This document shows, piece by piece, positions 48,961 to 61,870 of a stretch of 64,000 nucleotides of DNA (position 1 is its first letter; each line of letters opens with the position of its first letter). Under the pieces are notes generated by a model. That model made no database searches. It was given only the letters and a program-made list of their open reading frames with translations, and was not told where the DNA came from. This DNA is from Alentia gelatinosa. Lineage: Eukaryota > Annelida > Polychaeta > Phyllodocida > Polynoidae. A program made the position numbers and the translations under genes. The stretch spans positions 106,065,125 to 106,129,124 of the forward strand of contig OX465581.1 of the NCBI GenBank assembly GCA_950022655.1, written 5' to 3'.

Positions 48961-51900
48961 CGTTCGGAACACGCATTTTTCTCCACCCTGGCCCATTGTT
49001 GAGAGCCTGGGCACTATCCGCTGCCAGCAGGGGGTACAGCATGAGGGGCGTGGTATTGGGTGTCTTTGAGGACGCCGACACAGGGTCCAGGAGGCGGGGC
49101 AAGGCTTTAGAGTCACACTGTTACCTGTACATCAACGTCAGGGCCCCATTCACCCAGAAGATGGTTAATTAAATGCCTCAGTGGCCGGCCACTGTTGCCA
49201 CACTTAATCAAGGCCTGGTCGCCTTCTGGCCCACTAACTGATTACTCAGTCGTATTTTGTGTGGCCACGGAAGCTGACTAAACGATCAGGTATCGGAGCA
49301 AAGAGTGGCGTTCGGATAGAGTCCCTGTATATGGTGTGTGCCAATTCAATTAGATAACCATAGTGAAAATGGGTAAAGTTAGTTAGCCTCAAGGTAATAT
49401 GGCTTCTTTGTGAGTCTATAGAATTGTCTATATCTCATTATACAGGTCCCCTACACGTCGAAGAAAAAGGCGATTGTACGTAAATCCGATGTTAGGTCAT
49501 GATTGAAAGACCTGGTTCGATATAAAATATCATGGTAGGAAAAAGGCGACTTTTTGTATCAAGGCCTTCTATATGTACACTTGATCTCATCTTTTGTTGT
49601 GTCTCAACAGAGTATTCCTGAGAATATAGTTTTGTGGAGTCTGAATTCAGATTGCGAAAGTCTAGCAGTTACCATCGTTAATGTAACAACTTCTCAATTC
49701 TTTAAAGTCTTTATATTTATTTCTTTTTGATAATCAGAATGTTGTTTATAGTAGCTTAAAATCTTTAACAACACAAAACGCTGCTTTGTTGACACACGAA
49801 ATGTAGAGGGATAGGATATAGGGGATGTGTTTCCATGATTTTCGACAAATTGATATGTTAACCCCTTTGGGAACTGTTGCACAGCTAAGGAAAGCCTTGT
49901 CTTGGGGATACGTCGTTGCTTTAATCATAACCTTCTTGCAATAGTCAATATATGGATATCTTTAAAATCACTTATAAAGATACTTTAACCGATAATATTA
50001 GATATTGGTATAACTATGGGTTTACTATTCTGATTTTATATTTGAGGGAAGCTATTTGTTATATCTGTATGAAAAAAGCTTCCCTATCTAACCATGTGTA
50101 TGCCTAGTGCTGAACCGTAATATGGTTTGAATATCAAGTATTGGGTGTAGCCTACCTTGATACGGTAGTGTCTGGTTGGTTTGGTATCCCTAAATGGTTA
50201 CGAAGTACATGTAAAACAATGGAAAGTAACTTCAGATTCATATAACTCTTTGTGACTGATGTAAAAGGGTAGACAGCATAGTAGCAATGTATCATGTAAC
50301 CTCAGTGAGTTGGCACCCCTCTGTTAGGGACGGGACAAAAACTCCAGCAAATGACATAAAAGTTTTTTCCCACCATGAGAACTGTGACAATGCTGCCATC
50401 TGTGAGCCAGTCCGCGTACTAAGTAGAGGCGGTTGCGTGACAATCGAGGGAAAGGAGAGGAGGGAGGATGGGGCAGGGAGGGGGTAGCTTGGATCCATAA
50501 CCAGCGAACACTACATGGCGTGAGGCTGCAACCAACCTTGCCACCGCCTGAGGTGATGCGACGTAACCGACGAGGAAAAAATGAAAATAAAAGGTGGAAA
50601 CTAGGCGATGCCGAGTCTGCTACCACTGACACTTGTTCTGTGTTTTTCTGTGATAAAACAGCGCGCACGCAACGGTGTATACGTGAGACACGTGAAACCT
50701 GGCGCGACAGGGACTTACTTCTACGTGTATAAACGTCATACTACGTGAAGTGTAAGTGTATCCTTGATATACCCGTCCTCCATGAACACCCACATATATA
50801 TACCGGATATGCTTTTTGGTGATTTTGAAAGTATGACTGGGAACCTACATTGTACAGATGTCGGTTTCCTCATCAGGCAGTTATGCATAATCCTCGACGG
50901 TTTTTTGTTCACTCAGCCCGCCATAGCCAGCATAAAATGTGTTGTGACGCTGTTTATCCGACCCTCAACCACCACTTCTGTATGTTGGATATCACATATT
51001 GAACACCACCCATCACATCACCTTGCCATCAGGACTCAAATAATCTGTATCAACAAAGTTAACCAATTCTTATACGGAAGGACTCTACTATTATATGATT
51101 TGTAGACACCTTATGGTCATGCCATTAGAGTGAGGAAAACACAGTACCATGGTTATATTTCAGAGTTTATGTTAAGTATTAAAGCAACTGCTAATAGGCA
51201 TCTAGCAACTCCAGATTAGACACATCAGATCAGTAATTAATAGAGTGTGTGTTGTACAAGTAAGTAGCTGTAAATATTCTGATTATGTCATTACCTAAAA
51301 TATCTTTTAACCTAAAATTAAAGGTAGGCATTTTCTCCTGTCAGTTCACACTTTAGGATAATGATTAGGTTGATAAGCATGTTTTCTTTCATGATATCAT
51401 AATTTTCATATCAATGTAGATTGTTACTCAGCGGATTATATATCCGATCAACACTATTGAACTCTAGTTTGACATACACTGTCCATATATTTGCTTTTCC
51501 AACCACATGATGAGGTATTGTAAATGGCTCAAATGTTTTTATGTGTCTTTTGGTAAATTTCTTAGAGAGTTGTCCGTCAGTGATACAGACACGGGTTTCC
51601 ATCAGAGCCCATTTAAGAACAAGTGTTGACCGCACATTCCGGTGAAATAGATTACCCATTTGTTTTACATATAGAGTACCCTATACACAATCTTAAGCGG
51701 AATTCACAGGAAGGGATTTATGTACATCCCGGGGCATTTGTCTGAGACAAACCTCCCTGAGATTCTGCACCGGAATCTACTCCCCTGAATGGGGGAGTCC
51801 CAATTCTCTGAGACTGATTTTTATCCCCTGCACTCATCGGCGGCGAATTTCCCTCCAGAAGTACAGAATTCCAAGAGATTTTCCCTTTTGATTTGATATT

Positions 51901-52440
51901 TTGGGACCTTGGTAAGACTGATGTAACCTTGGTGGTGGTTTTGGGTCCCTCAGTTTCAGTTGTATGCTATAACCACAGCTCATACAGGGATGGTCCCTGA
52001 GTCGCCTATTATGTACTCTGCAGCAAGCGCTAAGCTGTAGGAGGCCAACATGTAGGGTCAGATATTTTTTACATACCTCACCAATGGTGCTCTCTTCTTG
52101 GTAGGTACACGAGTCTCAATGGTCCATGAGTTTCATGGCGAGCGTTCACATGGAGAGGGTCCCCCGCCTACAACAAAGTACCTTGCCTCCGGGGGCTTTG
52201 GGACTACCTACCGGGTGTGTGCTTCTATGTGAATCCGATCGGCCATTTGTCCTTGAGGCTGGGAAAAGCAAAAAAAACTAAAATACACCCTGCTATAAAA
52301 TTTGTGTACATGGGGAGAATTCTCAGAGAATGGGGGAAAGGTTTCACGGACACCAGTCTCGGGCACATTTAACACATTGTGTGAATCCCGCTTTACCTTA
52401 TGGCCATACCTTATGTGTAACTTGCCCCATCTATCCTCAC
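48961..52440. other. Mostly AT-rich non-coding DNA
   Basis: No gene recognised. A hairpin ACTCCCC...GGGGAGT lies near 51778-51798. The word ATTCTCTGAGA occurs at about 51812 and in inverse at about 52322, a possible pair of terminal repeats of a roughly 530-bp decayed element. The evidence is thin. Confidence 0.4.
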
Positions 52441-52452
52441 ACTACCAACTTA

Positions 52453-52511
52453 TACTGCACAGGGAGCAGCAGTACGTTATTATCAAATATATTGTATGGG
52501 TATATAATAAA
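52453..52511. mobile_element. Fragment of the TACTGCAC MITE-like family
   Basis: TACTGCACAGGG, then GCAGTACGTTATTAT and TATATAATAAA, match the reverse complement of 20700-20809 with moderate divergence and a deletion near the end. Only one terminus is present. Confidence 0.45.
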
Positions 52512-52524
52512 ACCCGTTAACTTA

Positions 52525-52580
52525 ACCCAGAACCCCGGTACCCAGAACCCCGGTATCCGGTTACCCCCCCCCCCCCCCCC
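52525..52580. repeat. 15-bp duplication followed by C17
   Basis: ACCCAGAACCCCGGT occurs twice in tandem (52525-52554). A short spacer and seventeen C bases (52564-52580) follow. Confidence 0.9.
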
Positions 52581-52619
52581 TTTTTAACTTCGCTTCAAAG
52601 CTGCCCATCTCACACAAGA

Positions 52620-53110
52620 GCTCCATGGAAGAAGGTGCCCTTGCAGACATCTCCCCGGCCCCAGCCACCCCCACCCCCCGCCCCCGCCCCTTTTGTAGCA
52701 CCCGCAGCACGCGGCACACGTATTTTACTTTTAGTCGTCACGAATTCCTCCACCAGGCGGCCACCTGACCTCCCGGCGCGCGGGGCTTCCCGCGGCTCGT
52801 GCGTCCCACTTTCATGTCGCGCCGACATCGCTGCGTTTCCGGCGCGCCACCGACGGAAGTGTCACGTGCGCGTGTCGACGCAGCCGGCGCGCAGCGTCAC
52901 GCGCAGGCCCCGGCGAGAGGCGCCAGCGCATGTGCGGCACGTGAGCCGGTTGCCGGCCGGCCTAACACAATTACACGCGGCCCGCCGGTTTTGAAAAGTC
53001 GGCAGTGGCGACGTGTCAGACGCTGCTTTCATGTGCACAATGGCGGGTCGCGCGACGCCCCTGCCGACGATGACGTCGTCTGACGTCGTGCTGCTGTGAC
53101 GTCGGGAGTC
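52620..53110. promoter_or_regulatory. CpG island ending in a CRE cluster
   Basis: A CpG-dense block of about 490 bp. At its right edge three TGACGTCG half-CRE words lie at 53071-53078, 53081-53088 and 53097-53104. The first is embedded in the palindrome GACGATGACGTCGTC. No TATA box seen. The block is 0.8 kb upstream of the recursive-splice-like motif and could be a promoter on the + strand. No donor site or first exon could be assigned with confidence. Confidence 0.4.
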
Positions 53111-53850
53111 TGACAATTGTCCGTCCATCTCGCAGCCCCTTGGTAGGATGTGCGCCGAACGCACAGACTTCCTGCGTCACATTCACAGGCCCAGTACTTT
53201 CTACCCTTGCTTTAGTACCACCCCCACCCCTAATCCTGTACCACCCTACACTTTACACTCTCCAGCTGTTCTGCTTCATACTCACAAGCTCTAAACCTCC
53301 CAGTCAAGTCTTAGTCATGCCACTAATCCTATACCATAGCCTAAGCTCTAATCCAACAACAATTCTATAACCGAGACTTTCTACATCACGCACACATGCA
53401 CTACTCTCTTCAGCACAGATGTAGTCCCTCAATCAACCAACACTAGAGTGTATATGACCAGTATATTATTTGCCCTTACCTAACATTCAGTTGTCAGCTG
53501 AATATATCTCTCTCCTACCACCATTTTAAGCAACATATCTTTGGCCAATGCAATACTGCTTGTGTTGTGACCAGTAACAATACTGCTTGTGCTGGTATTT
53601 ATGATAGGTCCATCCCTGCAATAGTCTAATTACTAGTCACAACTCACTGCTATACCACCCAGTGTACTACAACTATTCATCATAAGCACATGAATTAATT
53701 GCTTGTAGATCAGATGCATTACAAACACCGGACATGCGAACCCGTATGTCTGGCAGAAATAGCATGACATGATTGCTCAAAATGGTGTTTTAGCATGATC
53801 AATCCATATTATAAATGTATTTATGTAGAGAGCTAGGTAGAGCTAACATT
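53111..53850. other. C-rich, G-poor non-coding tract
   Basis: The + strand from about 53200 to 53450 is C-rich and G-poor, directly downstream of the CpG island. The remainder to 53850 is AT-rich. No open frame of note. Confidence 0.5.
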
Positions 53851-53851
53851 G

Positions 53852-53918
53852 ATTTCTTTCTCATTCTAGGTAAGTCGCACGAATATTGAATCCACCAGCG
53901 TGGAACCTGATGGTGAGT
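53852..53918 (+). other. Recursive-splice-site-like motif with 43-nt exon
   Basis: A pyrimidine-rich tract (53851-53867) leads to AG at 53868-53869, immediately followed by GTAAGT, so acceptor and donor consensus abut. A second strong donor, GTGAGTAC, begins at 53913, defining a 43-nt exon (53870-53912). This is the arrangement of recursive splice sites with an RS-exon, described in long introns of animal genes. One frame of the exon is open (VSRTNIESTSVEPD); the other two contain stops. Alternatives are an ordinary small exon or chance. No neighbouring exon could be tied to it. Confidence 0.4.
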
Positions 53919-56900
53919 ACAGATAGGTTAATTTAACTGTAAGATGCTAAAACTGAATGCTGGTAAGTGATATATGGATATTCTATTGCAATGTATTAAC
54001 ATGATTTGTTCATGTTAGTCAGATTTTCTTCATTGCGCTGACTCACCTCACCCCTATACAGCCTGATATGTAGTGTAGGTAAACATAGAGTGCACAAGAA
54101 AATACACAAAAATATACAAATGCAAAGTAAATTGCAGTCAACTATTATGATTTTGGTGATTTTATCAATTCAGATTCTGATACCTCACATTGCATCGGCA
54201 AATTATGATAACTGCTATAATTATCTATGATTATCTAAGAGAAGACCGGAGATGTGAAACATGCCTCATAACACAGAATTTATGAATACTATGGGAAATA
54301 TTCTTACATAGCTATGTTATGCAGATATTGGCTTTCTTATTACCAATTTATGTTCAATATGTTACCTAACCCGTGTCCTGATATAGTGTTATTACAAGTA
54401 GTACGTCATAGAGAGGGAACACTGTTAGATGCATTAAGATTAGATAAAGTTGCCTTATTGTCTACTAAAATAGTCTATCCCTATTTTGTCTTTGAGAGTT
54501 CCCATCCAGATTGCATCATCTGTGTTATTTAGGTATCCTAGGGTACTAAAGGTAGTGCCCTGGGCTCGTTAGAACTCCAATTCCCTTCCAGTACTAGATC
54601 AGTACCTCGGGTAATTAGCTATTCAAATATGCCTTATCCATAGATGAATTATTGTATCCATTAGATCTGACTGATGTCTTGCTCTGTGAATATAGCTGCA
54701 CACTGCAAACTTTATACTTCCGAAGGAGCAAATGAAAAGAATATGAATATCGAACGTCCTGATTATGATAAATACAAATAATAGTACAATGCGTAAATCC
54801 CATGTCTTCCGAAATGTCATACTGCATCCTGTTCCTGAATACTAGGATAATGTGATCTCGCTCTGATTTCTTAAGGGTCAAAGCAGGAAGTACCCCTTGA
54901 GATATGATGACGATTTTCCTTATCGCAGAATTAAGAGCCCTCCTCTCCCGCATTAAATATGAAGATCTGATCTTCACTGGAGAGCCTGCTCTTCAGCCAA
55001 ATGCGACATCCATCTTTATCTTTAGGAAAGGGTACAATCTGCCAGACAATGGCTAGTTTCCCTAATTGCTCAGAGTGGCTCATCATATTCAGGTCACACC
55101 GGTCTTAATGCGAGTCCTCGTCAGTCAGCGTCTAAATTGATCAATTAGGTGAGAAGCATTTAATTACGGTGCTCTGAATCACCCGGATCAGACGCTGATG
55201 AATGCATGCGTCCGCTGGCTCTCCAATTCCCCGTGTCTATTACTCTTGTTTAGAAAATACGAACGAGGGACCTTGAAAATGGTGTTCTGCTCGCATTGCT
55301 GAGATGAGCTGCTTTTGCTGTGGCACGCAATTAAAACACCTATACAGATAATCCTCTTCGCAAGTCTATGTTCTTTGGACAATTCGCACTATCATAATGC
55401 TGATTCTGAGAATTGAACTCCCCGGGACTGCTTAATACAATGGTCACCACTGAGCAATTTGAAGCGTATATGGGTGGCCATGTGTACCAACAGTCCAGTA
55501 TAGAGTATGACTCTAGACTTTGTAGTGTTCTAACATGTAGTATAGGTCAGAGGATATGCAATATATGAATAGTTTATATTCAAACATCCCTTATAATTGA
55601 CAGAGACCTAAAAGCTTCAAAGAACACCTGTCGGGAAATTTACTGTTGATTTGTGAAGGGATGTGAAGGGAGTTTGACATCAAGGTCTCGAAAGGGGATC
55701 CCTAAAAGATAATGCTCGTCGAAAGGGAAAATCATTTGGGGGGGGGGAGAAAACATGTTAGAATGTATATGAAAGGACAACAAGAATCGCCTAAAAGAGA
55801 GCTTGCGCTCATTTAAAATGTAGGGTGGAGGGATCTGCCTCGTTGGCTTGATAGCTGTCAATGTTTACCTGGTAAGAGAGCCTATCAATTTGGGTCCAAC
55901 TCTCTGACAGTCCCACCTCTATCATAAATTCGACGCCATCATCACGTACTCAATCACCACAACCGCCTACACCATCTCCATTTCTCCATACCCATTTTTT
56001 TAAATTCCAGCTTGACGAACGCTTAGACGTCCCGCACCTAGGTTAAGGTGTCTCAACTTGTATTATTCACAATAGGACACGAAATATCGTAATTACAACC
56101 GTACATTTTCAATATAAGTTTCTATGTAATACCTGAAAAGAACCCACCCATACATTTATACAGAGATGGCATTTTTTAATTTTCAGTTTATGAAGTTCTT
56201 TTTTTTTCTAGTGAACCAAAGAGAGACTAAATTAGGCCTCATCCACACCAATAAACAGTGGTTCAAACGTCCCCGAGCCCCATTCCATATAGAATAGCGA
56301 TGCGTCTTACATGTTTTCTCTATCTCCCTAAGGCATCTCTCTTTTTCATGACCCCAACTAACATCTCTGCATACATGTATATATGTGCAATCATACTGAG
56401 TGAGGGCCAACCATAAAGTTATTTCATCGATCTCTACTCATATACTGATTACCTACCACATATAAAACGTTAGGATTCTGTAGGATCTGCTTGGAATGTG
56501 TCCCCCATATAGGGACAGGGTTAACCAACTCTAGGGTTGGAGACTGAATAGCCACGAGAGTGAGATTCTTGTTGCTACTTTATAAAGAGTAAGTTGGGGA
56601 GTATTATCTGAGCTTGGGGTAAAGATATCCGTGAAGGTATTAGAATTTTAGACCAACCATATCATAAATCTGGAAAGAAATGATGAAAGCGCTTGAAATT
56701 GCGATTGCCACAGGTGTCCATCAAGGAACGTTTTAGGGCCCGGTATTAGAATGCAGAATTGCGATCATGGTAAGCCACAAGTTTGTAGCCCCATCTGAGG
56801 CCAACGTTCCATTTTGTAAGGTTATATGGATGAATTTTGATGATTTGCCAATTAAAGGATTAATGGTATTTGTTATCTTTAAATTAACCCGGTGCCTTTT

Positions 56901-57835
56901 CTTCAGAAGCAAATGTCCTCTGTCTTTTTATCATCAATTTTGATTCTCATCAGATGGAGGAATTTCTGTACGGATTGTTGTTATGATAATTTCATCAGTT
57001 TATTCATCCAGAGCTCACTGCCCGAGGGACTGATCGTGTGGAAACACGAAGCAGAGAATTAACGTCAAGTCTGAAGGTGTGGAAACACAAGGTTCCCGTT
57101 TGCATTCTCATTCTTATTCTAGGAAAGCTCTCAAATTCCTGGAAGGCGCTATCGACTCAGGTGTTCCACTAAATTTCCAGGGACATAAATATCCCAAACG
57201 GTCACTGCAGTAACATAGAAGCCGAACTTCTTTGTGGTGATATCAGGGGTGTCAGGCGAAATGCTCCTCACTGTCTTCATTAATGCTGTGACACTTGTCA
57301 GATAGGATGTGAGTTTTGAAGGGGAATCATTTGATAGTCGTTAGGGGTTGAGCTTTGGCTTATTGGAGCGGAGAATCCTTGGGGAAGGGATTCTTAATGG
57401 GTTGAGGCCAGGGGTGAACGTCTCTCGACGACCAAATGCTATTGGCCAGAGCCCGGCTCCTCACCATTCAATGAATACTCTCCTCATTTGCATACACAAT
57501 CACAGTCATTGGAAAGAGCACGATCCAACGACACTGGGGACTAAGTCGGGTGACAGAACGAGGCCTGTCGACTTGCCTCCTACTACAACACACCACAACG
57601 GGTAAACCCCCGATACCACACTTTACAAACTACATGTATGTCCTTTGCCAGTTCCTGGTAGCTTTAGGGGAGGTGTACGCGAGAGGGCCCTGATCGGAGT
57701 GGTCCAGCCCGGAAAGCCAGCGTGGTATAAGGTATTGGGGGTAGAGCCAGCATTCAGAGGCCCTTCTTCGGGAGGTAGGCTCCAATAACTGCGGGCCCTT
57801 TGTAAGAGTTACACCGTTATGTCCCCATCTATCTC
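53919..57835. other. AT-rich non-coding DNA, some possibly regulatory
   Basis: No gene recognised. Items seen are a G10 run at 55738-55747, two copies of GTGTGGAAACAC 41 bp apart (57036-57047 and 57077-57088), and an octamer ATTTGCAT at 57486-57493 (POU-factor site). A weak acceptor-like tract before 57123 opens onto a frame reading KALKFLEGAIDSGVPLNF, too weak to call an exon. Segments near 54.9-55.3 and 56.8-57.1 kb are dense in ATTA, CAGATG and similar words. Confidence 0.4.
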
Positions 57836-57839
57836 AAAT

Positions 57840-58300
57840 AAACGAGTCCCGCCCTGGAGGCGGCGGGCGCCCGGCAGCGATCCTCCAGGCCGGCGAGGAT
57901 TCATATGCACTCTACGATTGACCCGCCCATTGGCCCCGCCATTGGCTGCCACAATCGCGTGCTTTATTATCCTCGCATTGCGGCGCTCCAGCCAAGCACG
58001 CCGGCCATTTCCATACGGCGCACGGATGAGGGGGGCGGCCCGTATAAAGCCCCCATCCATCAGGCTAAGGTACACAGGCGTGCCGACACAACCAACACAC
58101 TCTCAGTCTCCATCGTGCCGTCGGGACCCCATCCCTATAGCCTTCCACCCTGCACCCCACATACACCCCTCCTCCAGGGTTCTTCCCTCCGCTGGAGAAA
58201 CCTGGAGGTTCACCACTCACCGGACCACCCATCCACCCTCCCGCAAACCCGCCCACTCAACACTACGACCCCTCCTGTTGTAGACACCCTGAGCTGGTCG
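57840..58300 (+). promoter_or_regulatory. Candidate CCAAT/TATA promoter in a CpG island
   Basis: Two inverted CCAAT boxes (ATTGG at 57929-57933 and 57941-57945, 12 bp apart) are followed by a GC box (GGGGGGCGGCC, about 58030-58040) and TATAAA at 58043-58048, all inside CpG-rich DNA. The order and spacing suit transcription to the right, starting near 58073. Downstream the + strand is C-rich (58085-58270). No coding first exon is recognised; the transcript could be non-coding or start with a UTR exon. Confidence 0.45.
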
Positions 58301-59430
58301 ATGACGAACAGCGGCTAATTCTGACCGGCCAATAAAACGTCAACGCCTGTCTAGATACTCCGCGGTCACTTCCAGCATCGGACAACGCATGCAGTCCGGG
58401 AGACGACGTTTACAAGCGTCTCCTGTCTGCAGCGTTTGACGTGTGACCAGTCTCCTGGGAGGGTACCCCGTCACGACCGTCGTTGTAACCAGACGGAGGT
58501 TTAAAGAGATGGGATGAAGGAGGATATGAAATAAATCACCTGCTGGGTACAGGAAAATAGGAAGCCTACCAAACACACAGAACTACGAATTTGCCAAAAT
58601 ATAGAATCATGGTAGTTTGAATCATTAGACATATCTTTCTAAATTTGATTTGCTTTAGGTAATGTCATTGAGACAGATCTGTATTATGAGACCTTCATTC
58701 ATATACACATTTCCTTGTTTAATCATATATTTTTCACCAATTTAACACTAGAATCAGTCGACTCCTCCATGAAAGGTAGAACCGTGTTAATAATACCCCT
58801 TTGTCTACATCAATATGTAAACGTGTATCACTCTGACCGTAGCCTCGCCTGTTAATTTTAGGCCGAAGTAAAGACCGACTGGAGCATTGCATAACGATGA
58901 GGCATGCAGTTGGCATTTGTAAGGGGATAGCGCTCTCAAATCCCATTTATCTAATACGCTATTGATGAATTTTGGTTGAGTTATTCTATGACCGACGTTC
59001 ATTAAATCAGTACCTTGGTCCTGTAGTCCATGGTCTGAGACGGGCAGGCGGATCATTCCAATTATCACTTCAGTCGTCATATCATTACGAATACAACAAT
59101 ACGAAATTTCACAATTCACAAACAGGCAGAGTCTGTTCAGTATTGAAATGATCTAATCAGAGCTTGCTTTTGTATTTACAACCTTATATGTACTCCAGTT
59201 TATTCAGAAAATGATAAAGTTCTACCATTTAGAAAATTTACAACGCTACATGTATATCGCGGGTATAAATAAGGGCTTATATGCTGTGATTACTGTTCTC
59301 CCAATATCTGCTCCTCCACATACCGCCGCCCAATCCTCATACTATCTGCACGCTCTGCCATCGTCACCAGCGTCATCACCCACCGCCCGACAGAAGAGTA
59401 GCTCCGTGCGGCCTATTCAGGTCTCGGGTG
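58301..59430. other. Non-coding DNA, nothing recognised
   Basis: AT-rich sequence with no convincing open frame or repeat. A 104-codon minus-strand frame near 58.8-59.1 kb matches no family I know. Confidence 0.45.
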
Positions 59431-59440
59431 GTCGTTTGCC

Positions 59441-59846
59441 GAGCTGCTCGTCAATCAGTGTCCAGTGTCGGGCGGCGGTCATTTAGACCTCTTAGCTGGC
59501 TGGGCGGGGGACGAGCTGTGTTTGGCCACCAGGATTACATGACACTGTCCACTCCAACTGGACAATGAGGGAGGGGGGGGGGGGCTCCACTGCTAGCGGC
59601 ATGGTTTGGTGGTCAGTCAGGCTTTGGGAAGGAAGGACGGCTTTAAAGCGTGGAGAGCAGCAGCTCGGTTAGGCAGTTGGTAAGCAGCTCGCAGAAAGGG
59701 TTTCATGGCTGGGAGCAGCTCAGTGTGTGGGTGTGGCGGTCTAGCAGCATAGAGATGGGGAGACTGGAGTATAGAGAAGCGAGGCCCGTTGGAGTAGTGT
59801 GGCAGGAGCAGCTATGTGCTGGTACTGCTGGGGGCGGGAGCTGCTC
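59441..59846. promoter_or_regulatory. Cluster of GAGCWGCTC words
   Basis: Three exact copies lie within 406 bp (59441-59449, 59713-59721, 59838-59846). Close variants are GAGCAGCAGCTC near 59654, AAGCAGCTC near 59682 and GAGCAGCTA near 59808. A 12-G run lies at 59573-59584. The sequence is GC-rich and G-skewed. It may be a homotypic cluster of a factor-binding site. Confidence 0.45.
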
Positions 59847-59849
59847 GAG

Positions 59850-61690
59850 TTGTGGTGATGGATCGACCTCTTGCAGTACCCACAAACATTGACAGATGGC
59901 GCGGCCCGCTGTCTATCGTTGTCACCACCCAGTGGCCTCCCTGTGACAGATGTCTTAATTGATACCCATGTATTCATAACCCGCGCCCGGTAAAGGTGTG
60001 GGCTCGGGGGGAGACGGGTGAGGACAGGTGAGGGGGCACTAGTCCGTCTCAATTAAAAGGGATCAGTGCCTCTGTACGTGATCAATTGTAGAGTGATATG
60101 TACTCATTCATACTCATTCCCGTATCGGCTACACAGGCTGTCCTCCTCAATACGTCAGTCTGTAGGCTGAATATAAGGGGACATGAATGGTTCCTCTCAA
60201 TACCCCTGCTGCTCTCAGTATGAAGAGTAGGGTACTACTATACTGTTTCACTCTTAAAGGAGAGGATTATTTTGTGTACTTTTACATTAAATGTTTGCTG
60301 ATGTTTTGTACACTTTGGGATGGCAGGTATTGTTATCAGGAAAGTGAGAATGTAAATGACACAGCCTTCTGGAAGGGTGGAGTCTGGGATGATCTGCTAT
60401 GTACTGGTTAGTATTCTTACTACCACCCCACTCCCAGTATAATAATGTTAGCTGGAGCACGGAAGGTGCGCGCGAATATTATTACTGTAATAGATATAAC
60501 ATCTGATATTGGGCAAAGCTTTGTTTCATACCTATACGTGAACATACGGAACATACAAAAATAACCCAGGTATACTACTGTTATATAGAAAGATGTGTAG
60601 TAGACCTCCTTAATATATCAATAAATAAGATGCTCTTCTTTATCCTTCTGAAAAAAATTTCGATTGAAAACTGATAATAGAATCAGAACCAAACAGTGAA
60701 AAATTACACACCTTCTTTATCCTTCTACCATGAATACCACGCAAGGAGACGTCGTCTGAAGAACGCATTTTCAACGCCGCAATAGTAGTATACTAAATAT
60801 GGGGCCTGTATCGGGCTAATCGAGCCGCAAGTCTGCATTCGCCGTACACTCTGAGAAATCGCGTGGTGGTCATAAACGTGTTTCGTGTCATCGGCACGTG
60901 CCTTGTGGTAACTGTGCATGTTTGTAGCACACACACACCACGTGTTACACACACATCCTGCGCCACGAGTCCCACGCCTATACCGTACCAGTCTGACGAA
61001 TATTACCTGACGTAAAGGTGAGGGAAAGACGCAGGCCAATGTACGGACAGTGCTGAGTGTAATCACCTAATGCAAGGTAAAAGCAGGTCGGATAACAGGG
61101 ACAAAGTATACTTAGTCAATGATCTCGCACCTAGATCCGTTTATATCAGGTGACACAGCACTACAGCAGTCAGGTGCGTGGTTTGTGAAGTCGTCCTAAG
61201 AACGGACATAATTGCTAATATTCCAACAGGATTGCTCCGCGTTATCGGCTTCTGATATATATGAATCACGCTGGTAATCGAACTGTTTTGATGGATTTGT
61301 TTGATAAATATTCGCTTCATGATACTGTTTAACCTAGTATTCAAAAATTATGTTGAAACGTTATTCTCCAGTAATCATTGCGCAGCCTGTTAGATTCAGG
61401 GATGTACATGCATATCAATTCTGAATGCCATCCTTTATGGGGATAGTGTCAACTAACCCATGCACAGTCTCTGTATTTTCTCATGTTACAGCATACTGCT
61501 TGATAGAGGTTTAAGATCCATCTCTGATTTAATAGATCATGGCCCGGAATTTACATAGGTGAAGTGGAGATGCCTTTTCATGGATCCCTTCAACCGACAC
61601 TAAAAACAACGTTCATTCTTCGTTTTGAAAAGTCACGGAGTTACAAATGAGAAACATGTATTTCAGCCCGAGTTAACGAATCTTCACTTT
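59850..61690. other. AT-rich non-coding DNA
   Basis: No gene, RNA or transposon recognised. Confidence 0.5.
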
Positions 61691-61697
61691 TTTCCAG

Positions 61698-61724
61698 AAC
61701 AAATGAGAAAAAAACGTGTATCAG
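61698..61724 (+). other. Candidate 27-nt microexon
   Basis: The acceptor-like ACTTTTTTCCAG ends at 61697 and the donor-like CAG/GTACGTG begins at 61725. The enclosed 27 nt is a multiple of three and is open in two frames (TNEKKTCI and QMRKKRVS). Both splice signals are good, but sites this close can pair by chance. No flanking exons recognised. Confidence 0.25.
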
Positions 61725-61736
61725 GTACGTGACTAT

Positions 61737-61750
61737 ATTAAGCGCTTAAT
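61737..61750. promoter_or_regulatory. 14-bp perfect palindrome ATTAAGCGCTTAAT
   Basis: A dyad of two TTAAG/CTTAA half-sites, an NK-homeodomain-like word, just downstream of the candidate microexon. Confidence 0.5.
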
Positions 61751-61870
61751 GAGGCACGCGTTACACTAAATGAGGTAATTCTAGTGTCGCGAGAAGTTAA
61801 ATCACTGATATGATTCAGGAGGAAGGCATCTCCCCGGGGAAGGCGGTAATGAGGAGGTAATTTCACACAG

